A DNA stretch of 64,000 nucleotides. It comes from an uncultured Planctomycetales bacterium (GTDB lineage: Bacteria; Planctomycetota; Planctomycetia; Isosphaerales; Isosphaeraceae). Under the pieces are notes generated by a model, which saw nothing but the letters and a program-made list of their open reading frames with translations, did no database searches and had not been told where the DNA came from. Shown here one piece after another: positions 46,240 through 53,432 of the stretch; position 1 is the stretch's first letter, and each line of letters starts with the position of its first letter. The DNA is taken from positions 85,456 through 149,455 of the forward strand of contig CAIYJE010000126.1 in NCBI GenBank assembly GCA_903926465.1, read 5' to 3'. Made by a program: the position numbers and the translations under genes.

Positions 46240-47715
46240 ATGGATTACACGATCATTATCGGGCTTGAGATCCACGTACAGCTCCAGACCGAGAGCAAGA
46301 TGTTTTCGGCTTCCGGGACCGCATTCGGGCTGCCCCCGAATACCCAGACCGATCCTGTCTCTCTGGGATTACCAGGCACCCTGCCGGTCATGAATCGCAA
46401 GGCGTTTGACCTTGCGCTGAAAACCGCGATGGCGCTTGGAGCCACAATCTCTCGGTTCACCAAGTGGGATCGAAAGAACTACTACTACCCAGACTTGCCC
46501 AAGAACTATCAGATCAGCCAGTATGATCTTCCGTTCAGCCTGGGTGGTAGCCTGGACATTCCTGCCCAGAAAGAAGGGTCGGGAGGCGGCCAGTGCCGGC
46601 TCACTCGCGTTCACCTGGAGGAAGACACGGGCAAGTTGACCCACGGTGTGGGCGGCTGGTCCGAAGTCGACCTGAACCGGGCCGGCATCCCGCTGCTGGA
46701 AATTGTGAGCGAACCCGACATTCGCAATGCCGCCGATGCGCGGGCCTGCCTGGAAGAACTGAGGCTCACCCTGATCTACCTGGGTGTTTCCGACTGTGAA
46801 ATGCAGGAAGGCTCGCTCCGCTGTGACGCCAACGTGAACCTGCACATTCAGAAGGACGGCAAGACGATTGCCACACCGATTGTCGAGATCAAGAACCTGA
46901 ACAGTTTCCGATCCGTTGAGCGAGCCCTGGAGTACGAGGCCGAGCGCCAGTACGCCAAGTGGCAGAAGGACGGCCTGACGATCAAGGACGCCTTCAAGGA
47001 AACACGTGGCTGGAGTGATCCGGAAGGGATCACCAAACCCCAGCGGCAAAAAGAGACCGCTGCCGACTACCGCTATTTCCCAGAACCCGACCTGGTTCCC
47101 GTGGTCGTGGATGACGCCTGGCTGGATCGGGTCCGCGCCACCATTGGCGAACTTCCTGGCCCACGTCGCAAGCGATTTGAAACCGAGTTCGGCCTGACCC
47201 CGTACGATGCCAATGTTCTGGTTGAGCAGGGGCAAGATGTGGCCGATTACTTCGAAACTCTGGCCAAAACGGCCGGCGACGCCAAGCTGGCCAGCAACTG
47301 GATCCAGCAAGATGTGATGCGCATCCTGAGCGAGCGCAAGCTCAAGCTCGCGGAGTTTCCGATCAAGATCGAGGTCCTGGGCGATCTCCTGCGTCGCGTG
47401 CACATCAAGGCACTTAGCACCCACCAGGGACGTGAAGTGCTGGCCAAACTGCTGGAATCTGATGAGAGCCTGGAACAAATCATCGAAGCTGGCGGCTACG
47501 GAGTGATCAGCGATCGAAACGCCCTCAGCAAAGTGATCGAAGAGATGATCGCAGCCAACCCCAAGGCGATGGAAGACCTGAAGGGGGGCAAGAAGAAGCC
47601 AGACGCCGTGAAGGGATTCCTTCGCGGGCAGGTGATGAAGGCCACCGGAGGCAAAGCCGACCCCAGCCTGGTTGGTGACCTGCTTGATGAACGCTTAGCC
47701 AACGTTCAGGACTGA
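46240..47715 (+). CDS. gatB: Glutamyl/aspartyl-tRNA amidotransferase subunit B
   Basis: The 491-residue kinase-like GatB phosphorylates the carboxyl of the mischarged residue. Markers are IIGLEIHVQLQTESKMF, the LPVMNRKAF region, YYYPDLPKNYQISQYD and the tail domain with ADYRYFPEPDL and the YqeY-like helical end. It completes the GatCAB complex. The next gene, an isomerase, begins 63 bases after the stop. Confidence 0.97.
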   Translation: MDYTIIIGLEIHVQLQTESKMFSASGTAFGLPPNTQTDPVSLGLPGTLPVMNRKAFDLALKTAMALGATISRFTKWDRKNYYYPDLPKNYQISQYDLPFSLGGSLDIPAQKEGSGGGQCRLTRVHLEEDTGKLTHGVGGWSEVDLNRAGIPLLEIVSEPDIRNAADARACLEELRLTLIYLGVSDCEMQEGSLRCDANVNLHIQKDGKTIATPIVEIKNLNSFRSVERALEYEAERQYAKWQKDGLTIKDAFKETRGWSDPEGITKPQRQKETAADYRYFPEPDLVPVVVDDAWLDRVRATIGELPGPRRKRFETEFGLTPYDANVLVEQGQDVADYFETLAKTAGDAKLASNWIQQDVMRILSERKLKLAEFPIKIEVLGDLLRRVHIKALSTHQGREVLAKLLESDESLEQIIEAGGYGVISDRNALSKVIEEMIAANPKAMEDLKGGKKKPDAVKGFLRGQVMKATGGKADPSLVGDLLDERLANVQD

Positions 47716-47778
47716 TCAGACTTCGCTCAAATTCACCTTACGCCAGTTACCAGTCTTTCCCGGGAGCACGTGAAACCG

Positions 47779-48648
47779 ATGATCGATCGAAGAGATTTCC
47801 TCAAATCGACGACTGGCTCACTGGCCGGTCTCAGCCTTGTACGTGCCACCGGCTTGGCCGCCGAGAAAGCCCCTGCCTGGCGCAAGGCCTTCATGCTGGG
47901 GCAAACCGAAGGGCCAATTCTGCCCACGTTCCAGAAACTCAAGGAAGCCGGCTTTGATGGCGTTGAACTGATCAGCCCCAACAAGCTCGACATGGACGAG
48001 GTGCTCAAAGCCCGTGATACCACCGGACTGGTTATCCACGGGGTTTCCGGCGGCGTTCACTGGGGCAAGCCGCTCTCTCACCCAGATCCCAAGGTGGTTG
48101 AGGAAGGGCTGGCCGCCATTCGCCAGGAAATTGTGGATGTGAAAAAATATGGCGGCACCACGGTTCTGATCGTCCCCGGAATCGTGACCCCCGAAGTCTC
48201 TCATCGTCAGGTCTACGAGCGATCCCAAAACGCGATCAAGTCGCTGATTCCCGACGCTGAGAAGCACGGCATTACGCTGGCCATCGAAGAAGTCTGGAAC
48301 AAGTTCCTGCTGACCGCCCCTGAGTTTTCCCGCTACATTGATGAGTTCCAGAGCCCGTTCGTGAAGGCGTACTTTGACGTTGGCAACGTGGTCGAGTACG
48401 GCTATCCCCAGGAATGGATTCACGACCTCGGGAAACGGATTGCCAAGATTCACATCAAGGAATATGCCAAGAGCAAGCGATTCAGCTACCCGCTTGGCGA
48501 AGGGGGCGAAATTGACTGGAAGAGTGTTCGCCAGGCTCTCATCGACGTAGGCTACAACGGCTGGATCACTGCCGAAGTGGACGGCAGCACCGTGGATGAG
48601 TGGAAAGATGTGGTCCGCCGGATGGATCAGGTTTTGGCACCGGCCTGA
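47779..48648 (+). CDS. Tat-exported sugar phosphate isomerase/epimerase family protein
   Basis: A TIM-barrel protein of about 289 residues starting from ATG 47779 (MIDRRDFLKSTTG); a GTG at 47770 is an alternative just after GGGAG. The twin-arginine signal RRDFLKSTTGSLAGLSL shows export. The barrel includes FDGVELISP, the metal-binding Glu of AIEEVWN, VKAYFDVGNV and HIKEYAK, and ends with GWITAEVDGS. These match the xylose-isomerase-like family, which is expanded in planctomycetes. Substrate unknown. Confidence 0.92.
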   Translation: MIDRRDFLKSTTGSLAGLSLVRATGLAAEKAPAWRKAFMLGQTEGPILPTFQKLKEAGFDGVELISPNKLDMDEVLKARDTTGLVIHGVSGGVHWGKPLSHPDPKVVEEGLAAIRQEIVDVKKYGGTTVLIVPGIVTPEVSHRQVYERSQNAIKSLIPDAEKHGITLAIEEVWNKFLLTAPEFSRYIDEFQSPFVKAYFDVGNVVEYGYPQEWIHDLGKRIAKIHIKEYAKSKRFSYPLGEGGEIDWKSVRQALIDVGYNGWITAEVDGSTVDEWKDVVRRMDQVLAPA

Positions 48649-48693
48649 GGCCTTTCCGTCAGACCTGGCTGCACCCACAACTCTCAATCATTG

Positions 48694-48727
48694 AAAAAGA
48701 CCACACTCGAAAGCGTGTGGTTTTTTC
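48694..48727 (+). terminator. Terminator of the isomerase gene
   Basis: Perfect stem ACCACAC / GTGTGGT with an eight-base loop, flanked by A and T runs, 45 bases after the stop. Confidence 0.85.
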
Positions 48728-48912
48728 ATGGAATCTGTGAATTCCAGCGGTTTACAGTCAGGAAACAAAGGGCGAACAGCCGCCCTCGGCTGTCTCTGGA
48801 TGTTCTGAACCGACAAAAGAATTACAGCCTGAAGCAGCCGTTTGACATGCGGAATTTGGGCGAACCTGAATTCCTTGGCCGTTTTCAAAGGTGAGCACCC
48901 AGGAACGCATAC

Positions 48913-49398
48913 TCAGTCAAGAACCGGCTGATCACGCCATGCCAGAATACAAGCCGGCATGATGAGCGAACTGAAGAACAGAACGGTGAGATAGGTTGTA
49001 AAGTCTTCAGAAGTGAATGGATGACTCAAAACGCGAGAGGCGACCTGAAGCGATAATAACCCGAAGAGAATCATGACAATCACGTATTGAAGTGCACGGA
49101 AATAGGCAGCATTTCGCTGAGTCAGCTCACGTTCGTCAATCCACCGGTCAGGAGCGTTTGCAACGTAGCTGTATGTACAAAGAAACATGATCACAGCCGC
49201 CAACATCCCAACAAGCGAGACGCAAGAGGCGATCAAGTTCCCCCAGGAAAACTCTTTGGACAGGACAAAGCTCAAGACCAGCCAAAGATGCAAGCACCCC
49301 AGCGCAACGACAGAGAGCACCTTTGCCGCCCCAGGCCGCAACAGGATGTAAGACCTACGCCTTACACCATCACCAGAGACTGACTGATTCAAACTCAT
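48913..49398 (-). CDS. Membrane protein paired with an XRE regulator
   Basis: A 161-residue protein with four predicted helices (LSVVALGCLHLWLVLSF, VSLVGMLAAVIMFL, VIVMILFGLLSLQV and LTVLFFSSLIMPACIL). A charged loop after the second helix, RWIDERELTQRN, may face the cytoplasm. The start overlaps the stop of the XRE gene (ATGA), and an AAGGAGA lies seven bases before it. Such two-gene units of a Cro-like regulator and a four-helix membrane protein are common in bacteria; the role of the membrane protein is unknown. Confidence 0.8.
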   Translation of the reverse strand: MSLNQSVSGDGVRRRSYILLRPGAAKVLSVVALGCLHLWLVLSFVLSKEFSWGNLIASCVSLVGMLAAVIMFLCTYSYVANAPDRWIDERELTQRNAAYFRALQYVIVMILFGLLSLQVASRVLSHPFTSEDFTTYLTVLFFSSLIMPACILAWRDQPVLD

Positions 49399-49652
49399 CG
49401 AAGGTCTCCTTCTGAAGGGTCCGTCCGCGTACCAAGCTCATCGGCCAGCGGAGGAAACGGATCAAGGGAAAAGAGTGCTTCCACTTTTACGCCAAACTCC
49501 CTCGCAAATTTGAGGGCCAACTCTACGCTAGGGCTGTACGTGCCACGCTCCAGGAAACCAATGGTTTGCGGATTAACGTCCACCCGCTCCGCCAACTCCC
49601 GGCGACTCATGCCCTTTTCTGTTCTGTAGAGTGCAATCCGATTGTGAATCAT
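49395..49652 (-). CDS. XRE-family HTH transcriptional regulator
   Basis: An 85-residue Cro/C1-type regulator. The helix-turn-helix is MSRRELAERVDVNPQTIGFLE (about residues 15-35, ending GTYSPSVELALKFAREF), as in the short YozG/plasmid-type regulators. The C-terminal part is an acidic extension. Its stop overlaps the start of the membrane-protein gene, and two near-identical palindromes (49670-49691, 49703-49724) lie upstream, suggesting autoregulation. Confidence 0.92.
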   Translation of the reverse strand: MIHNRIALYRTEKGMSRRELAERVDVNPQTIGFLERGTYSPSVELALKFAREFGVKVEALFSLDPFPPLADELGTRTDPSEGDLR

Positions 49653-49669
49653 GTTGCCAATTTATACAG

Positions 49670-49691
49670 ATTGTTACGTATACGCAATAGT
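49670..49691. promoter_or_regulatory. Candidate XRE operator 1
   Basis: A near-palindrome with ATTGTT on the left, CGTATACG core and CAATAGT on the right, 18 bases before the XRE start. It overlaps promoter-like boxes on the minus strand (TTGAGA, 17 bases, TAACAA). Confidence 0.6.
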
Positions 49692-49702
49692 TTTCTCAAG
49701 GG

Positions 49703-49724
49703 ATTGTTGTGTATTCACAATAAT
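49703..49724. promoter_or_regulatory. Candidate XRE operator 2
   Basis: A second copy of the same pattern: ATTGTT on the left, GTGTATTCAC core and CAATAAT on the right. It begins 33 bases from the first, about three helical turns. Confidence 0.6.
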
Positions 49725-50248
49725 CCGCTCGTAGAAATGAATCCCAGGCGGGAACTGTCCGCCTGCTCCTGAGGAAGGAGACATGACCTACGCTCATGCG
49801 TTGCCTACCTCTGTTCAGGTCGATCTCCCTTGAAATTCTTAAGCCTCAGCGGAATTCTGTGACCAATCGGGCTATGGCAGTTTTCCGGGCGAAGGCCCAG
49901 TTCCAACAGACTAGCCCCAAGGGCCAGGTTGGGTGCACCCTATCCCTCTTGCCCTGGAGGGGGATTCTGACGAACTCGCTCGGCTGGGCGAGTCGAGCTC
50001 TTGCTCCTGAAAGGATTGGCTTTAGTGAACGCGGTTCATAGCTCGATGCGCCGCGCAATTTGAACAGGATTTCTTGGTCTCCGAGCAGACAGAACCGTTC
50101 TTACAGGACGAAAGCCGTCGGGTCTCTATGCTTCGAAATTGGGCGGACTGGTTAGGAAAATCCATGGTCCGTCCAAGCCAGAATCGTTGTAATGAGTGCA
50201 CGCTCAATTGACTGGCCACACTCTTTAAAGCACGGCTCATTTTCCATC
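49725..50248. other. Intergenic region without a supported gene
   Basis: About 520 bases between the XRE operators and the photolyase gene. A stable hairpin at 49745-49765 (CAGGCGG / CCGCCTG) is followed by a ribosome-binding-like AAGGAG and a 16-codon frame from ATG 49783, which I do not regard as a gene. Open frames on both strands here lack protein-like composition. Confidence 0.5.
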
Positions 50249-51820
50249 ATGCCAAAATCACGGATCTGTGCCTGGGTACTGCCAGACCAGCTTGTTCCCC
50301 ACCATCCGGCAATCGTGGCTGGAGAGAACGAGGTCGGTCGAGATCGGCTGCGCGTGGTGCTGATTGAAAGCCAGGCCTGGCTCAACCGGCTTCCTTACCA
50401 CAAGAAGCGCACGGCACTCTACCTGAGCGCAGGCCGCCACTATGCTCAGGAACTCACCGAGCAGGGCTATACGGTTGACGTGGTGAAAGCGCCCACAACC
50501 AGGGATGGCCTGAGCACGGCGATAGACCGGCACAAGATCAGCCGGTTCATCACTATGACGGCGGCCGAGCATGGGATCAGGCATTGGCAAGTTTCAAAGG
50601 CCATGGCCGAACTCAAAACACCCGTGGATCTGCTTCCAAACTCCATGTTCCTGATCGCTGAACATGACCCAGCGCCCGATGCCAAGCCCGGCAAACGGGT
50701 CATCATGGAGAACTTCTATCGCTCGATGCGAAAGCATTTTGCCCTCTTGATGGAGCCCGACGGAACCCCTTCAGGTGGCGAGTGGAACTTCGATGCCGAG
50801 AACCGCAAGCCTCTCCCCAAGAAGATCAACCCGCCCACTCCCATCGCCTTCGAACCCGATGCGCTCACACGCGAAGTTTTGAAAGAAGTGGAAGCCTCGG
50901 GACATGGGGTGGGCTCGCTCGATGGCTTTGCGCTGGCCGTTAACCGAGAACAGGCAGAGGCTGCACTCACAGACTTTCTCAAGAACCGGCTCGCGGATTT
51001 TGGCCCCTACGAAGACGCCATGAGCCGCCGCTCGGACGTACTCTTTCACTCGGTTCTTTCGCCGCAAATGAACCTGGGACTGCTCGACCCCCTGGCCATG
51101 TGCCGCGCCGCCGAAGCGGAGTACCGGGCCAACCGGGCCCCAATCAACTCGGTTGAGGGATTCGTCCGGCAGATCATCGGCTGGCGTGAATTCATTTACT
51201 GGCAATACCACCGGCAAATGCCCGGGCTGCGCTCTGCCAATGCGTGGGAAGCGGACCGGCCCATGCCGGCGTTCTTCTGGGATGGTAACACCCAGATGCA
51301 ATGCCTGAGTACCGTCGTCCAGAAACTGCTCCGCACCGGGTTTAGCCACCACATTGAACGACTGATGCTGGTCTGCAATTTCTGCCTGCTGGCGGGAGTA
51401 GACCCCGCCGCCGTGGCCGACTGGTTTCTGGCGTTCTACGTTGATTCTCACGATTGGGTGGTACTGCCGAACGTGATAGGTATGGGGCTGAACGCAGACG
51501 GAGGTGTGACCGCCACCAAACCGTACATAGCTTCAGCCGCCTACATTCGCAAGATGAGCGATTACTGCGAGGGATGCCGGTATCGCCCCGACCAGAGAAC
51601 TGGGCCCGACGCCTGCCCATTCAACACGCTTTACTGGAACTTCCTCATTGAAAACGAGGCTGAACTGAGATCCAACCCCAGGCTGGGCCCCAATGTGCTG
51701 GGACTTCGCCACATCAATGCCGACGACCGAGCCACCATCGTGCGCGAGGCAGGGGTGTTCCTGAACTGCCTGGAACCCTACGCGGGGCACCCGAGTTCGG
51801 TCAACGATACAGCGGATTAG
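50249..51820 (+). CDS. Cryptochrome/photolyase-related protein, FeS bacterial class
   Basis: A 523-residue flavoprotein from ATG 50249 (MPKSRICAWVLPDQLV). The layout is an N-terminal photolyase-related Rossmann part and a helical FAD domain. Cys residues in VCNFCLLAG and in YCEGCRYRPDQRTGPDACPF fit the four-cysteine [4Fe-4S] site of the FeS-BCP class (PhrB/CryB), whose members repair (6-4) photoproducts or act as light sensors. Conserved HIERLMLVCNF and HDWVVLPNVIGMGL are typical. No DNA repair operon surrounds it. Confidence 0.93.
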   Translation: MPKSRICAWVLPDQLVPHHPAIVAGENEVGRDRLRVVLIESQAWLNRLPYHKKRTALYLSAGRHYAQELTEQGYTVDVVKAPTTRDGLSTAIDRHKISRFITMTAAEHGIRHWQVSKAMAELKTPVDLLPNSMFLIAEHDPAPDAKPGKRVIMENFYRSMRKHFALLMEPDGTPSGGEWNFDAENRKPLPKKINPPTPIAFEPDALTREVLKEVEASGHGVGSLDGFALAVNREQAEAALTDFLKNRLADFGPYEDAMSRRSDVLFHSVLSPQMNLGLLDPLAMCRAAEAEYRANRAPINSVEGFVRQIIGWREFIYWQYHRQMPGLRSANAWEADRPMPAFFWDGNTQMQCLSTVVQKLLRTGFSHHIERLMLVCNFCLLAGVDPAAVADWFLAFYVDSHDWVVLPNVIGMGLNADGGVTATKPYIASAAYIRKMSDYCEGCRYRPDQRTGPDACPFNTLYWNFLIENEAELRSNPRLGPNVLGLRHINADDRATIVREAGVFLNCLEPYAGHPSSVNDTAD

Positions 51821-51939
51821 AATTCCTGAAGATTCAGACCGTGATTTCTAGTGGTCTCCGATTGGGTGGCACGAACAAAAACCGAAGCAGCCGAGGGCGG
51901 CAGTTCCACGTGTGCAACCCAATGGTGAGTTCCTGGAGG

Positions 51940-53343
51940 TCAATCAGCCAGATCCAGCGCCTCCAGCACCAAGGGAGCAACCCTGGTCATCGTGATCGTG
52001 CCTGCTGTTGCCGGCGCAGGCCCATCTCCGATCAGGATTGGCCGATCTTCTTCCTGGGCGGAGGCAAGCCCGTGGCTGCCCCGTACCAGGTCCGCATCCA
52101 GGGGAATCAGATCAAAGAGCGTCCGGAATCCGAGTTTCTTCCGGGCCAGCCTCAGGGCGGCACTCAGCTTGGGCGCACGCAACCGGGGATCAAAGAAAAG
52201 CTCGCAGGGGTCATAACCCGGCTTGCGATGAATATCCACCGTGCGGGCAAAATCTGGGGCCACCGAATCATCAAGCCAGTACGGATACGCAAACCATGCG
52301 TCAGGCTTTGAAAGAACCACCAGTTCTCCACTGCGGGGATGATCTAGCCCCACCTCGGCTCGCTCTTCACCCGCCAGAACACGCGCAACACCAGGCTCGG
52401 CAAGCAAGGCTTCCCGCACGAGTGCTACATCTTCTGGCTCACGAACATAAACATGCGCCAGTTGATGATCCACCACGGCAAATGCCCGGCTTGCAAACAG
52501 GTCCAGAATCTCGCCGAAGGGACCCAACCGCACCGTGAGTAAACCTGCCTTCCGCAGCAACCGGTTCAACGCCACCGGGCGTGTGACATCGCAGTGCCCG
52601 TACTCACTCACAACCCACACCCGCACTCCCGTGGCTCGGCAAGCCTCCAGTAGGGGTTCGCAAGCGTCATCCAGTTCACGCACCAAGCGTGGCATATCGC
52701 ACCCAGACGGACCAAACCGCTGCGGGTCATAATCCAGGTGCGGCAAATAAACCAGGCTCAGGTCTGGAGGCGGCCCCTCTTGCTGAATCTGAGCCGCGCA
52801 CCGGGCAATCCACTGCGTGCAGCGTAGGCCGGCCATCGGCCCCCAGAATGTTGGGAACGGAAAGCGGCCCAGGTTCTTTTCCAGGCGATCGCAAAGCCCG
52901 TCGGGACTGCCGGCAATACCAAAGGCCTTGTTGCCATCGGCCCCGTAATACGGCTTGGGAGTCACGCTCAGATCAACGGCCGCCCCCTGGTTGAACCACC
53001 AGAACAGCTTGGCCGACCGGAACGATCGACCGCGCTCACTCGCCCTTCGTCTGGCCGTTTTATAGAGGGGCTCTGCTTCCAGCAACGAATTCGCCTGCTG
53101 CCAGAACCGAACCTCCTGGGTGTCTCGAAACAGCCAGCCATTCCCCACAATTCCGTGCGAACTCGGCAACGCACCGGTGAGTAGGGTGGCCTGTGCGGTG
53201 CAGGTGACCGCGGGGACCACTTCCGAGAGCGAGCGAACCCACCCCTGCGCAGCGAGCGCAGAGAGTTTTGGTGCGTACTCCAGGAGTTTACGCGTCATCC
53301 CAACCGCATTGATCAGAACCAAAGGACGACACGAATCCGACAC
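51940..53343 (-). CDS. Type I phosphodiesterase/nucleotide pyrophosphatase (alkaline phosphatase fold)
   Basis: A 467-residue hydrolase of the alkaline phosphatase superfamily. The nucleophile Thr is in PAVTCTAQATLLTG (Thr47), followed by LPSSHGIVGNGWLF, and metal ligands in LPHLDYDPQRFG and VVSEYGHCD. The first metal-binding Asp expected after the first strand is Asn12 (LINAVGM), which may be a family variant. There is no signal peptide. The protein lies convergent to the photolyase. Substrate unknown; such proteins hydrolyse phosphate esters or nucleotides. Confidence 0.85.
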   Translation of the reverse strand: MSDSCRPLVLINAVGMTRKLLEYAPKLSALAAQGWVRSLSEVVPAVTCTAQATLLTGALPSSHGIVGNGWLFRDTQEVRFWQQANSLLEAEPLYKTARRRASERGRSFRSAKLFWWFNQGAAVDLSVTPKPYYGADGNKAFGIAGSPDGLCDRLEKNLGRFPFPTFWGPMAGLRCTQWIARCAAQIQQEGPPPDLSLVYLPHLDYDPQRFGPSGCDMPRLVRELDDACEPLLEACRATGVRVWVVSEYGHCDVTRPVALNRLLRKAGLLTVRLGPFGEILDLFASRAFAVVDHQLAHVYVREPEDVALVREALLAEPGVARVLAGEERAEVGLDHPRSGELVVLSKPDAWFAYPYWLDDSVAPDFARTVDIHRKPGYDPCELFFDPRLRAPKLSAALRLARKKLGFRTLFDLIPLDADLVRGSHGLASAQEEDRPILIGDGPAPATAGTITMTRVAPLVLEALDLAD

Positions 53344-53365
53344 GTGTTCTGATCTCCATTGATGA

Positions 53366-53400
53366 AAATAAAAGAGCGGAACCCAGGGATTCCGCTCTTC
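53366..53400 (-). terminator. Terminator of the cytochrome c maturation genes
   Basis: Stem AAGAGCGGAA / TTCCGCTCTT with an eight-base loop, 33 bases after the stop at 53433; on the minus strand TTTTATTTT follows. Confidence 0.85.
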
Positions 53401-53432
53401 ATGACGATTCTAACCCGCTGAAAACTCAATCA

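Noticed and set aside
46369..47478. Long minus-strand open frame opposite gatB
   Set aside because: GatB is unmistakable on the plus strand; this frame shows only the reverse pattern.
48688..48888. Short open frame downstream of the isomerase gene
   Set aside because: It overlaps the terminator at 48694-48727 and has no protein-like composition.
49783..49833. Sixteen-codon frame after a strong AAGGAG and hairpin, possible leader peptide
   Set aside because: The ribosome binding site is only two bases from the ATG and no regulated gene follows closely.
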